Shown: positions 10,240 through 21,500 of the stretch, piece after piece
How the letters are laid out: the number at the start of each line of letters is the position of its first letter
Position numbering within the stretch: position 1 is the stretch's first letter
Source: Planctomycetota bacterium
Lineage (GTDB): Bacteria > Planctomycetota > UBA1135 > GCA-002686595
Length of the DNA: 64,000 bases
NCBI GenBank assembly: GCA_016712565.1
Contig: JADJQU010000001.1
Span: 124,001-188,000 of the forward strand
Reading direction: 5' to 3'
The notes under the pieces: generated by a model
What the model saw: only the letters and a program-made list of their open reading frames with translations
The model's database searches: none
Told to the model about the DNA's origin: nothing
Program-made: the position numbers and the translations under genes

Positions 10240-11370
10240 TCAGGGCCCCACGATCCATTCGACCGCGTCCGAGAGCGTCGTGTTGAAGGGCGCGGGGAAG
10301 CCCGGGTCGCGACCCCAGAATTGGGCGTTGATCTGCTGGCCCGCGACGTTCAGGGCCGGCAGCGGCGATCCGCCCAGGAGCCCCTGGGCGAACGAGTTCA
10401 CGTCGATCGAGTACACGCCGCTGCAGTCGTTGGTCGGCAGCGGCGCCCCTCCCGAGCCGAGCGGCGTGCTGCGGCGCACGGGCGCGGCGAGGCACAGGGT
10501 GCCGCCCTGGAACGGCAGGGCTGCGGCGCCGCTCGCGCTGTAGAGCAGCAGGCCCGCCTTGTTGTTGCGCACGTTGATCGCCTGGACGAGGAAGCCGCCC
10601 GGAACGAACGCATTGGGCGCCCCGCTCCACTGGATCTGCGGCGTGCAGCCCAGCGAGTTGGTCTTCGCCACGCAGTAGGCCGTGGCGCCGGTGTTGAAGG
10701 CGAGACCCGCGTTGGCGAACAGCAAGGCCACGTCCGAGTCGCTCAGGGTGCCCTGGTAGATCTGCAGGTCGTCGACCGCGCCGTCCCACAGCTCCGTGGT
10801 CGCGGAGCGCGAGGCCACGTGGAACACGCCCGTGGCGGGCTGGGCCGGGCCGTTGCCCTGCACGCTGCCGATGAACTGGCCGTTCAAGTAGAAGCGCGCC
10901 AGGAACGTGGAATCGAAGGTCCACACCGCGTGGTACCACGTGTTCGGCAGGATGTTCGCGGTCTGGACGTAGTCCTGCACGCCGCGCGTGGTGAACAGCA
11001 GATTGTTGTAGAACAGCCCCACGCCGATGCCCGCGTCCTGGCTGGCGAAGACGCGGCGATAGCCCACGACCGAGCGCGTGTTGAACCAGGCGGCGTAGCT
11101 CGTGTCGCTGGTGATCGAGGCGAGCAAGGGAGCGGCCGTGATGTCCGCGCGCCCGACGCCGACCTCCGAGAAATCGGCGCAGACGCCGACAACCCCGGGC
11201 AGGCCCAGCGTGACGCCGCCGACGTAGGTGCCTGCCATGCCGTTGGGGCCCTCGTCCACCAACGTGGTGCCCGCGGTCTCATCCAGGCGGTAGCGGGCGA
11301 TCAGGCTCGTTTGAGCGCAAACGGGGGCACTCGCGCCGGCGAGCAGAACCAAGACGGGGAGGAGCTTCAT
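10240..11370 (-). CDS. Secreted LamG-domain protein with planctomycete C-terminal module
   Basis: This 376 aa protein has a signal peptide (LLPVLVLLAGASAPVCAQ), a LamG/concanavalin-like domain (residues about 25-225: YRLDETAGTTLVDEGPNG, WYHAVWTFDS, YLNGQFIG, WDGAVDDLQIYQGTLSDSDV) and then the C-terminal module shared with four other proteins of this window. That module runs YCVAKTNSLGC, INVRNNKAGLLLY, ALPFQGGTLC, NDCSGVYSIDVNSFA, WGRDPGFPAPFNTTLSDA and ends IVGP. LamG domains usually bind carbohydrate or protein. The C-terminal module has no known function; a sorting or anchoring role is an inference from its reuse. Confidence 0.82.
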   Translation of the reverse strand: MKLLPVLVLLAGASAPVCAQTSLIARYRLDETAGTTLVDEGPNGMAGTYVGGVTLGLPGVVGVCADFSEVGVGRADITAAPLLASITSDTSYAAWFNTRSVVGYRRVFASQDAGIGVGLFYNNLLFTTRGVQDYVQTANILPNTWYHAVWTFDSTFLARFYLNGQFIGSVQGNGPAQPATGVFHVASRSATTELWDGAVDDLQIYQGTLSDSDVALLFANAGLAFNTGATAYCVAKTNSLGCTPQIQWSGAPNAFVPGGFLVQAINVRNNKAGLLLYSASGAAALPFQGGTLCLAAPVRRSTPLGSGGAPLPTNDCSGVYSIDVNSFAQGLLGGSPLPALNVAGQQINAQFWGRDPGFPAPFNTTLSDAVEWIVGP

Positions 11371-11465
11371 GGGAACTGCGGGCGTTGCAACGCCGGAAAT
11401 GGGCCGCGGGCAGGGCATCGGGACCCCCACGGTAACCCGGAACGGCCAACCGGGCAGAACGGTGG

Positions 11466-11493
11466 TTGCGGACCCGGCGGGGGAGGCTACCCT
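11466..11493 (+). promoter_or_regulatory. Promoter candidate for the DUF1579 lipoprotein
   Basis: TTGCGG at 11466-11471 is followed after 16 bases by TACCCT at 11488-11493, giving a leader of about 54 bases to the ATG at 11554. The arrangement closely matches TTGCGC-N16-TACCCT at 12512-12539. Confidence 0.4.
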
Positions 11494-11553
11494 GCGGCCG
11501 CCTGCGCCCTGCATCCCGCAGGAAGCGAAACCCCCAAGCCTGGAGAATTCTCG

Positions 11554-12162
11554 ATGAAGTGCTGCGCCACCTTCCTTTCCGTCCTCGGCCCCTGCCTGCT
11601 CGGAGCCCTCGGCCTGGCCGGCTGCGCCGGCGTGTCGACGGGCTCCCATGCCTCGGAGCCCATGACACTCGAGGTCGCGGCAGCCCAGGACGCCATGCCC
11701 ATGCCCCAGGCCGCGCCGGAGCACAAGGAACTGCACAAAATGGTCGGGACCTGGGACGCCACTGTGCGCTTCCCGGGTCAGGCGGAGACTTCGAAGGCGG
11801 TCGCCGTGTACCGCGCCGTGGGCGAGTTCTGGGTCGTCTCCGACTTCACCGGGGAGATGATGGGCGCGCCCTTCTTCGGCCACGGCCAGGACGGCTACGA
11901 CATGAACACCAAGAAGCACGTCAGCACATGGGTCGACTCGTGGAGCACCGAGGTGCTCCTCTTCGAAGGCAACTACGACAAGGCCACGCGCACCATGACC
12001 TCCACGGGCATGGGCCACGACGCGCAGTCGGGCGCCCCGGTCAAGTACCACAACGTGTCGAAGATGACGAGCGACGACTCGATGCTCTTCACCATGTCCG
12101 TGGTCGGCCCCGACGGCACGCCGATGGAGATGATGAGCATCGACTACAAGCGCCGGAAGTAG
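11554..12162 (+). CDS. DUF1579 lipoprotein
   Basis: This 202 aa protein has a lipoprotein signal (LLGALGLAGC), a short linker, and a DUF1579 domain from about residue 60: HKELHKMVGTWDATVRFPGQ, GEFWVVSDFTGEMMG, FFGHGQDGYDMNTKKHVSTW and MEMMSIDYKRRK at the end. DUF1579 is a calycin-like barrel of unknown function that is frequent in Planctomycetota. A GGAG sequence 8 bases before the ATG is a good ribosome site. A very stable hairpin lies 42 bases after the stop. Confidence 0.88.
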   Translation: MKCCATFLSVLGPCLLGALGLAGCAGVSTGSHASEPMTLEVAAAQDAMPMPQAAPEHKELHKMVGTWDATVRFPGQAETSKAVAVYRAVGEFWVVSDFTGEMMGAPFFGHGQDGYDMNTKKHVSTWVDSWSTEVLLFEGNYDKATRTMTSTGMGHDAQSGAPVKYHNVSKMTSDDSMLFTMSVVGPDGTPMEMMSIDYKRRK

Positions 12163-12203
12163 GGCGCGCGGATGCCGTCCCGCAGGCGGCAGTTCGTTGA
12201 GCA

Positions 12204-12244
12204 CCGGGCCGAGCCTCCGTCCGCCGCGACGGGGCTCGGCCCGG
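12204..12244 (+). terminator. Strong hairpin after the DUF1579 gene
   Basis: CCGGGCCGAGCC pairs perfectly with GGCTCGGCCCGG, and inside it CCGTC pairs with GACGG around a six-base loop, with a single unpaired T. That is a 17-pair stem. There is no T-run after it (only GTCTT downstream), so it may be a terminator without a U-tract or an RNA-protecting structure. Confidence 0.55.
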
Positions 12245-12511
12245 AGCCGTCTTGGCCCGCCGGGAAATCGGTGAAATCCGAGTTCGGCGAGCCTCGTCAG
12301 GGCCTCGACAGGAGGTGGTCGCGGAAGTCCCAGGCACGGGCGGCTTGCCGTCGTCGTTCCACCGCCCAAGGCCCCGCCTTCAGGGGGATCCGCCCGACGA
12401 GCACCTTCGTGCTCGATCAAGTTGCGGGCCTGGAAGGCAGGGCCGCGGGCTCCCTGCCGTCCCGCTCGTTTGCCGCGGAGCCCGTCGGGCAGCGGAGAGG
12501 CGCAGCGCCCC

Positions 12512-12539
12512 TTGCGCGTTCTCAGTGCCGGGGTACCCT
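12512..12539 (+). promoter_or_regulatory. Promoter candidate with leaderless spacing
   Basis: TTGCGC (12512-12517), a 16-base spacer and TACCCT (12534-12539), then exactly six bases to the ATG at 12546. Transcription would start at the start codon. No ribosome site is present before this ATG, which fits leaderless translation. Confidence 0.45.
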
Positions 12540-12545
12540 CGAACC

Positions 12546-13546
12546 ATGAAGTTCCTCATCCGATTCGCATTCGTCTGCGCTTCGATCCTCGCGCCGATCG
12601 GCTCAACGGCCTTCGCGCAGGTCGTGCCCACCGCTCCTTCACCGGAGCCAACAGCGATTCGTTCGAATCCGTGGCCAGCTGGACCACCACCTGCTACCCG
12701 GAGCGCATCCTCGACGGCACGGCGGAACTCTGCGCTCCCGGCGGGCAGGTGATCGTCGCGGGCACGGCCCACTGCGCCTGCTCCGCCCAGCCCATCGGAT
12801 CCCTGCACGCCATGGCGGGCAACGGAGGGCATCTGGTCGTTACCTTCAACACGCCGGCCGTGCGCTTCGGCGCCCGCTTCGCCCTGAACTGCAACGTGCC
12901 CGACGGGCAGGCGTTCATCCGCGATCCCAGTGGGACGCTGATCGCGGTCTTGCCGCTTTCCGTGCCCGCCGACTGCGGGTACTACTGGCATGGATTCGAG
13001 GCCCAGGGAGGCCTGACGATGGGCAGCATCGAGCTGTTCAGCAATCTCACCGCCGGCGGCTCGCTCCTGATGGACGAGCTCGAGGCCGACTACGCCGCCG
13101 CGGTCGACACCTACTGCACCGCCAAGCCGAACTCGGTGAACTGCGTGCCGAGAATCGAATGCACCGGCGTGCCCCAGGCAGGCGCGCCCAGTGGATGGGA
13201 AGTGCGCGCCGTGCGGGTGCTGCCGGGCAGCGTTCCGGGGCTCCTGCTCTACACCGTCGGCGGAGCGCGCAACGCCCTGCCCTTCCAGTGCGGCGTGCTC
13301 TGCCTCGGTCCCAGCGGCGTGCGCCGCAGCATCCCCGCGCAGTCCTCGTCGAGCGGAATCCTCTGCGATGGGATCTACAGCCTCGACATGAACGCCTTCG
13401 CATCCGGCGCTCTCGGCGGCAATCCGAGCCCGGGCCTCTCGATTCCCGGCGCCCTGGTCCACTGCCAATGGTGGGGCCGCGACCAGGGCTTCCCCGCGCC
13501 GTGCAACTCGACCTTGTCGGACGCCCTGGAGTACGTGATCCAGTGA
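12546..13546 (+). CDS. Secreted protein with planctomycete C-terminal module, one-base frameshift
   Basis: The N-terminal frame gives a clean signal peptide (FVCASILAPIGSTAFAQ) and the second frame gives the mature protein (HRSFTGANSDSFESVASW onward). The two join if one base is missing between about 12615 and 12650. The mature part has a beta-sandwich-like region (GGHLVVTFNTPAVRFGARFA, GFEAQGGLTMGSIELFSN, LLMDELEAD) and then the shared module: YCTAKPNSVNCVP, GLLLYTVGG, ALPFQCGVLC, GIYSLDMNAFA, WWGRDQGFPAPCNSTLSDALEYVIQ in two adjoining pieces. The N-terminal domain resembles those that bind ligands at the cell surface, but it is not recognised with certainty. Confidence 0.7.
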
Positions 13547-13862
13547 GCGGCGCGCGTCGGCCTGCCTTTGGATCGAGCGAGATCGACGCCTCAGGCCTGG
13601 GTCCGATTCATCGAGGGAAGGCCGATTCCTGGGCGGGGCGCCAGGCCGTGGCCATGATCTGGCAGGACTTTTCTGAGGCCTTCCCGGACCGAGGAGGGCG
13701 CCCGGGGGCAACTCCCACCCGGCAGACCCGGGCTTGGGACGAAAGCCGCACCATCGTGCGCGCTGTCGGCAGCGGCTGGAGCAGCGACGCGCGCGGCCAA
13801 TGGCCGAAGGAACCGGATTCCCGACGAGCGAGCCTCGAAGGGGCTGGCGCCCGAGGGTGGGT
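13547..13862. other. 316-base convergent intergenic stretch
   Basis: This lies between the ends of two convergent genes. Open frames exist but none has a plausible protein pattern, and no clear terminator hairpin is visible. Confidence 0.5.
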
Positions 13863-16800
13863 CTATTGCTCGGCAAATTCCAGCCGGAACCGGCCGGGAT
13901 CGGCCTCCCTGGCTCGCGCTTCAGCCTCGCCGCCCGAGAGCGCGCAGCGAAAGCCCACATTGGCTCGGCGTTCCCCGACAGCGAGCTCCTCGATCCGGAA
14001 GAAGTCCGCACTGCGCGAATCGAAGCAGCCGCCCCCCGCATAGAACTGCCCCGCGACGCTGCTCTTCGGCGACTCCCACGGCCGAAGCGACTCGATCCGG
14101 AAGTGCGTGAACTGGTACAGCTTGTCGAGCGCGGTGGCCTCGTCGAAATACGTGGGTGTGGCTGTCCATTCAGCGACGTTGCCGGACAAGCACCAGATGC
14201 CCTCGGGCGTCACATCGCCGCCGAATTCGCGCTTGCCGGGGCGGCCTCCCGCGCCTGCGTTGAAATACACGTTGCCGCTGAGCAGCAAGCCGTTGCGCGC
14301 TCCCGACCACGAGCGATAGTGCCGCGTTCCACCGCGCACCGCGTACTCGAACTCGACGACCGAGGGCAGTCGCTTGCTCACCCAGGCTGCGTAGGCCGAG
14401 GCCTCGAGCAGGTCGACTCCCGTCACCGGAACATCCGTCTGCCCGGCCTGCAAGGCTGCTTCGAGTCGCGTGGTCAGTTCCACGCGCCGATCCGCGGAGC
14501 CCGGCGAGCGACTCGGCCAGCACTCGGGAGCCCCATAGCCGTCCGAGGCTTGGACGAATGCGAGGTATTGACCGATGCTGACCTCGTGCGCGTCGAGATA
14601 GAAGTCCTCGATATCGCCGGGTCGATACTCGATGCTCATCGCTCGCAGTCTGCCGGTACTGAACGGCGTCGAGATCCCGTCGCGCGTGAAGCCGCGATTC
14701 TCGACAGCATCGGGTTGGCCGCGAAACAGGTACGGACCGTCTTCGGACGCGTTACCGCGCACCAGGCGCATGGACTCCGGGGCTGGGCCCCCCCCGGAAG
14801 CGACAGGAACGACCTTGGCCACAGGGAACCTCTTCGCGGCGATCGAGGCGAGCGGGCGCTGTTGCTCTGCAGACCGACCCGGATTGCCGCGATTGTCTCG
14901 GGCCTCCAGCAGTAGAGACACGCGCTTGCCTGACCATTCCGAGGAGAACGTGAAGGCGGACTTCCAATTCCCTGTCGCCGGGTCGAGCTCCAGTTCCCGT
15001 TCCGCCTTCATCGACGGATCGTCCAGTGCGGCAATCGTGCAGCGGACGGCGGCAACTCCGTTCGAATCGAAGGAAGCAGCCCGAATCCGCCATCCCTCCT
15101 CGTCACGGGTCCATTCCGTGGTTTCGGGTGACGGGACGTCCCAGCGGAACGCGACTTCAGGACCCGTGGCGGCAAGTTCCCAGGCGAGGATCGCGCCGAC
15201 TTCATTCCGGTTGCCGGCAGCATCGGCTCCCAAGAGCCGCAGTTCGTATTGCCCGTCGAGCCAGCGCCCGCCCGGCGCTTCGAGTGGAATCGCGACCGGC
15301 TCGCCCTGCGGCAGCGACAGGTCGCCGGTCGAAGACTCTGAGTCCAGGATGCGCCGGCAGGTCCACTTCGAGGCCAGGGGCGGCTGAGGACTCCGTGGAT
15401 CGGCGCGTCGCTACCGCGTCCGCGGGCGGCACGGCCTCCCAAGGCCGCTGGATCGGAGAGGACCGCGCCGGGAGCGAAGTCCGCCTCGAGGGCGAACCCT
15501 GGGGTCGAGCGATCCAGGACCACGTTGACGTCGAACGGCACGAGCGACTCCTCGACATCCGCATCTTCGACGGAGTCGTGAAGCAGGACCGCCGCGTGAA
15601 GTCGGTATGCGCCATCGTGGGGGAGTTTAACCGGGATCGGAACCGCCGAGGAGAGCGCACTGCGCCCTTCGACCAGCACACGCTCCTCGCCGATCAGGAC
15701 GGGGCCCCGGACGGTCTCTTCGAAGCAGCTGAACCGAACGGTGACCGGCAGCATGTTCTGTCGCGCGAGTTCCATCTGCAGCTCGGGCTCGGAAGTGAAA
15801 ATCACACTTCCCTGCGGATCCAGCCGCCGACGCCGGCCCGCAGTCCCGCCGTAAAGGGTCGGGGTGACCTGGATCGTGCCCAGATTGACCGTGAACAACA
15901 GAGGCGGGGGACGGGCGAGGCCGAGATCGGGCCGCTCCCTGCGGAAGACCGACGCGGCATCGTCTGCCCACACGGAGAGTTCGCCCGAGTAGCTGTGATC
16001 GCGACCGCGAACGAGTTCAGGGAGTTCGATCGTTGCCCGGGATTCGACGGTACGTGATCCGCTCGCTCCAACGTTGGCGCCGGACGCATCCTTCGCAGAC
16101 CAAGTGACCTTGGCCGTCCGATTGACCGCGACATGCAGCACCGGCGTGCTTGAAGACAGGATCTGCACGGCCCCGCCCACGCGAGTTCCGCTCAGCGTCC
16201 CGGAGAAATCCAACGGTCCCCGGGCGATCCGCACGGAGAGCGGGGGCGGTTCGTGGACGTTGCCTGCGCGGTCGAACACCCGTGCGGAGAACTCGCACTC
16301 ACCGTCACGCAAGTCGAGGATTGCCATGGGCGCCTCGTAGCCGTGCGCGCGGCCCTTGATCGTGGTGATGGGCAGCGGCCCGCCGTCCCCCGCGGATCCC
16401 CGCCAGGAGAGTTCGGCCCGATCCAGGACGTCAGCGGAGACCTGCTTCGACGAGAACTGAATCGGCATGTGAATCACGACTCCTCCGGCGCGATCGTGCG
16501 CGAGCTGTCCCAGCCGTCGATCTGGATCGTGGGCACCGACCAGGACGCCGGATCCAGGAACACGATTCGGAGATTCCGCGAGCGCAGTTCGCCCTGCCGC
16601 ACGTGGACCAGGCGCGAGCCGGTCACCGCGTCTTCGGGGGCGGTGATGCGCAGTCGGCCATCTGCGACAAGCGCCACGCTCCAGCCCGGCAGCAGATCGC
16701 CTCCCAGCGAGCTCTCCACGAGCACGAGAGGAAGCGCGGGATCGAGAAGTACTCCTCGGTCGACCCCCAGCACCTGGGTTGCCCCGGCGGGTCCAAGGAA

Positions 16801-18506
16801 CAGAGGGTGGTCGGCGCCCAGCTCGAGTTCGTTCTGGAGCAGGGCGAACTCGTGCGACGTGGGCGGCAAGAGCCAGCGCGTGATGACCACTGCCGCAACG
16901 ACGGCGACCAGCGCACCAACGCCTGCGAGTCCGAGCGCACGCTTGAGCAGCGGAGGGTCGACGATGGCCTCGAGTTCCGCGAGAGCCGCGCGACTGTCGG
17001 GGAAGCGCTCGTCGCGATTCAGCTTCAGACACCTATCGAGAAACGCGGCCAACCGCCGGGGCACCCGCACGTCCGTCGAGTCCAGGGTTCTGCAGGGCAC
17101 CTGCATGCGCATGCGGGCCTTCCTCGTGTGCGCCTGCTTCTCGAAGCCGGCCGCCTCGGAGGGCGGAGGTGGCTTGGTATCGAAGGGGAACTCCCCCGTG
17201 AGCATCCGGAACCCCATGACACCCAGCGAGAAGAGGTCCGAGCGCGCGTCGAGCGGGACGCGCGCGCCCTCCGGCAGCAGATAGGCAAGCTGCTCCGGCG
17301 ATGCGTAGTCGATCGTCAACCCGGTGATTTGCTGCGTGCCCGAAGCGGAAGCGGCCTCCCCGCGAACCGGCGGGCTCCCGGCTTCCGCCGTCGCGGATCG
17401 GCGCCGAACTAGTTGACCGACTCCGAAGTCGATCACCTTGACCTTCTCGTGGTATCGACCCGCACCGGTCACCAGGAACACGTTTTTCGGTTTGAGGTCG
17501 AGGTGCAGGATGCCCTCGGTCTCGCTGAGGAAGTGCGCCTTCTCCAAGGCGCGCAGCGTCTGGACCAGGATCTGACCGACCCGGCGGTGATCGAGTCGTT
17601 TCTCGCGCTCCAAGACGGCCTCCAGGTCCTGTCCCTGGAGGAACTCCATCACGAAGTACCAGTCACCGGCAGGCGTTCGGTCGAAGACCTTCCATCCGCC
17701 GATGTTCTCGTGTTCCAGGCTGAAGAGGCGCCGTGCCTCCTCCATGAACTCCTGCACGTGGCGGGACTCCTGACGGAACTGCGGCTTCAAGAGCTTGATG
17801 GCCACGGGTAGCCGACGACCTCTTCAGTCGCCTTGTACACCCGACCGAATCCTCCTTCGCCGAGACACTTCTCGATCCTGTACTTGTCGTGGAACAGATG
17901 GCCGACCATGGCGTCAGCGTCTTGACGCCAGGCCAGCCCCGGACGAGTCGGCGCGGCCTGCATCAGCAGCGCGCGCAGCGCCTGGGCCAGAGGGGCCAGT
18001 TCCCGGACGGTCACGATGTCGACCTGATCGCTCTCCGGGCCCGTGTACGTGGCCGTCTCGGATGTTCCTGTTTGGGACGACTCGCCGACCAACACCAAGC
18101 GGGGTTGCGGGGCCCGGGAATCCATGGGGACCGTGCGCGCGAGGGTCTCCAGCTCGCGAGCAACCGTATCCGGGACCTGGGTCAAGGGCAGAGTCGGATC
18201 GAGCACGACCACGCGCGGTGCAGGGACCACCGTGTCGGCGGCTGAAACCCGCGCCGAGTCCAATCCGGCCGCCAGGGCGCGCCGAAGCCGTTCCTCGACA
18301 GCACGGTGCAGGTCACGCGCTTCGACGGAGCCGTCGCCGCGTGACGCGAGCGGCGCCTCCTCGTCGTGGAGGAAGCGCTCCTCGAGGACGGAATGAATCG
18401 CGGCGATCACCTGGGTCGAGTCCGTGCAGGGCGCGTCTCCAGCGCGCAACGTCTGCACGACCCAGCTGGCGAGCTGGTACTCGAGATCGGCCGGACCGGA
18501 GTTCAT
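13863..18506 (-). CDS. Ser/Thr protein kinase with trans-membrane helix and C-terminal FGE-sulfatase fold, three one-base frameshifts
   Basis: Three frames join into one protein of about 1548 aa if one base is restored at each of about 17808, 16478 and 15393. Order: an N-terminal region of unknown type (1-205); a Hanks kinase domain with GEGGFG (about 216), VAIK, HLDLKPKN (about 340) and DFG; a trans-membrane helix (GVGALVAVVAAVVITRW) near 540; beta-rich extracellular regions; and a formylglycine-generating-enzyme-like domain over the last 250 residues (DFYLDAHEVSIGQYLAFV, GNVAEW, ANVGFRC). Kinase residues look active. The FGE part lacks the catalytic Cys pair (GGGCFDSRSADFF at that place), so it is probably a binding fold. 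Kinase-FGE fusions are known in Planctomycetota. Separate genes starting at 16477 or 16468 are possible but less likely. Confidence 0.75.
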
Positions 18507-18546
18507 TGCGGCTGCAACAGGCTGGCTCCCAGGGGATTGCAGCCGG

Positions 18547-21500
18547 CTACCGTCCTCCGAACCGCACTTGGACGGTCGTTCCGACGGCCTTGCCGACGTC
18601 GAGTTCGCCGTCCCCGTCGACATCGATCACGTCGTCGGCGAATACGCCGCTCGTTGCCAGAACCGGGTTCTCGACAAAGATCCCGGGGTTGATCTGGATC
18701 GCCACCCGCGAGCCGCTCGCGGTGAAGAGCATCAGGTCGTCCAAGGCGTCGCCGTTCAGATCGATGGGAACGGCCCGATCCGACGCGAACGGAATTGCCG
18801 GCGCCTGGACGAACGAGCCGTTCGTTTGTTGAAGCCACACACGCGTGCTCGAGCCTCCGCTGACGATCAGGTCGAGTCTGCCGTTCAGATCGACGTCCGC
18901 CGAGGTCAGGATCTTGCCGCCTTCACCGTTGATGGCGGCGCTCGACACGAACGTGTCGATCGGGCCCTGCCGCAGCAACTGAATCGAGGACCCGTCTCCG
19001 ACCGCCACGTCGTAATCGCCGTCATTGTCCAGGTCGGCGACCTCGAACGACTCGACACCGTTCCCCGAGCTGGACTTCCGTCCCGTCGTTCCGGTACGAA
19101 GTAAGTGTCCCGCCGTCGAAGGGGCCGGTGAGCAGCAGGATGTCGGGCTGGTCGAACCCACGCAGGGCCACGACCTGCGAGTCGGCGATGTCGACTGAGA
19201 GTCCAGTCGGGGGGTTGCCGAAGCCCGGAGCGTTGAACAGGATGAAGCCTCCATTATTGACCATGAGGATGACCGTGTCGGTGAAGCCGTCTCCGGTAAC
19301 GTCTCCGGCAATCACCTGGGCAGGGACGTTGTCGTCCTCGAATCCGACCACGGGGACCGTGTCGAAAACGCCCGGACGAATCTGAGGGAACATCTGGGTC
19401 ATGGCAACGAACGGATCCACGACGAATAGGTCATTGTCCCCGTCCCGATCAAAATCCCCGAAGGCGCAGTCGCTAAAGGAATTGAACGCGCTGCCGATAT
19501 TCGTGGGTGAGATATCCCGAAGAGTCCCTCGGGTTCTCGAAAAATTCACTTGGACATCCACGAGGTCAAGTAGTCCATCACCATCCACGTCGGCGATCTG
19601 TGTCGGCCTCGTCGAGAGCAGCCCTCGACTGTCCGCTGAGAAAAGCCCAGGACCGGCCTGATAGCTCACGGACGAAATGGGCCCGTCGGAGACGAGCAGA
19701 AGTTCCCGCAGCCCGTCGCCATCGAGGTCGGCGGCTTCGATCTCAGACAGCCCGGTGCTACCAGGCGGTGGGACCATGCTCAGTATAGGCGAGCCGTCCG
19801 ACAAGCGTATGTCCGTTCCACCTAGCAAAGCGTTGATATCGTCGCGGTCCAAAGCAACGGCCACGTCCAGTCCACCGTCGAGATCGAGGTCCTCCACCGC
19901 CATGCTGGCGAAGATGGCGAAGGCGCCCATGATGGGGATCGGAGTCGAACCAAAATTCCCATTCGCGGCACGAGGGAACCAGGAAATCGTGTAGTCTCCT
20001 TGGCCGAAGTCGGCATACGCCACCAGTTGGTCCAGATCTCCGTCCCCATCGAAATCGCGCAGCAGCGCCTGCACCGCGCCCGAGGCAGTCGGGCCCGGAG
20101 TCCAGACCCCACCCGGACTCTGCAGAAAGGTGCGCCCGTCTTGGAGCAGCAGATCGACCCGCCCATTCCCGTCTGCATCGGCCACATCGACAACAGCCCC
20201 ACCTCCAGGCACAGCCGTCACACCTGCCAGGAAGACGCCGGCAGAAGCGCTGCTCTGTAAGAACACCTGCCCGTCGAATACGACGTCGATCAGGCCGTCG
20301 ACGTTGAAGTCCGCGACCTTGTCGATCCCCGGGAGCGAGTTGGGGATCGTCGTGAAGAGCATCGGGGACGACTGCAGTCTCGCGGCGCCCTGGGAGAGGA
20401 AGTCGATGTCGCCATCTCCCTCGAGATCGCAGGCGAACCCAACGCAGCAATTGCCGATGCTCTGGGCCGCGTCGCCGTGAGCGCCGAAGAGCGTCTTCGG
20501 TGCGCTGGGAGCCAAGGGGCCCAGGTCCTTGTCGAAGGCCACCGCCCGCAATTCGACGTTGGCCGAACCGGCGACGTCCAGCGAATCCCAGACAAACACA
20601 CGCTCGCCCTGAGAGGATCCGCTAGCGAGGTTCGTCGACACGTCCGCAATGCGCCATCGGGCGCCTGCGGCCACCGCGGGCTGGAAGGGGGTCTCGAGGT
20701 GAACGGTCTGCCGCAACGGCTCGTACGAGAGGATCCGCCGGGTCTGCTCGACGCCTCCGCCGACGAGGAGTTCGTTGCCTGGAGCGCTGCAGAGCACGCG
20801 CAGGCCGTCAGCGCCCGTGGAACAGGACGCCGTTGAGGACGGCAGCGTCGAGGTGATCACAAAAGCCTCCAGACTCGACTGCCCGAGCGCTCGATGAAGG
20901 CCGAACGCGAACGCGCGGAGCTCGCGTGTCGCATCGCCCGGGTTGGCGTCGGTGAGCACAAGCAACCTCGTTCCGCCGTCGTCGATTGCCAGCGCCGTCG
21001 GCCGAGGTGTTCCTGGACTCGGTGTGCGCAACGGGGAGACGGAGTGCGTCGAGATCGAGAAACAGAGCACGCGGTTGCTACCGTTGTCTGCGATGTACAG
21101 GCAATCTCGATCCCGCGGATCGAGCGCCAGACCGTGGGGCGCGGAGAGCGGGGAGGACGTTTGTGTCCCGAGCAGCAGCGCCGCCGTCGCCGACGTGCCA
21201 CCCGGGAACCGAATCCGCACGAGCGTGTTGCCGACCGTCACCACGCAGGTCTGGTCTCCCATGGCAAGCAGTCCGCGAACCGGGCCCGGAGGAAGGGTCA
21301 GGTCGGAGCGAAACAGCTCGGTGACCTGAGGCGCGAGCGGATCGACCATCCAGATCGACCATTCCGTGCCTGCCTGGGCGGCCACGAGCATCGACGCGGT
21401 GCCCGGAATCGCAGCGAGGGCCGTCGGCTTGCCGACCTGGCTCGTGGCAAACGTCGTCCCGATGGCTCCCGTGGCAGGGTTGACGACACGCAGTCGCCAG

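Larger units (their letters stand above)
12163..12545. other. 383-base intergenic stretch
   Basis: No convincing coding frame is seen. The stretch holds the strong hairpin at 12204-12244 and the promoter candidate at 12512-12539. Confidence 0.6.

Noticed and set aside
16468..16477. Independent gene starting at GTG 16477 or ATG 16468 after the kinase stop
   Set aside because: The starts are real options, but known kinase-FGE fusions and two further one-base breaks in the same gene favour one broken gene. Kept as an alternative in the feature text.
13863..18506. Programmed -1 ribosomal frameshifting in the kinase gene
   Set aside because: All three shifts are of the -1 type, but none has a slippery heptamer, and surplus-base shifts occur in neighbouring genes.
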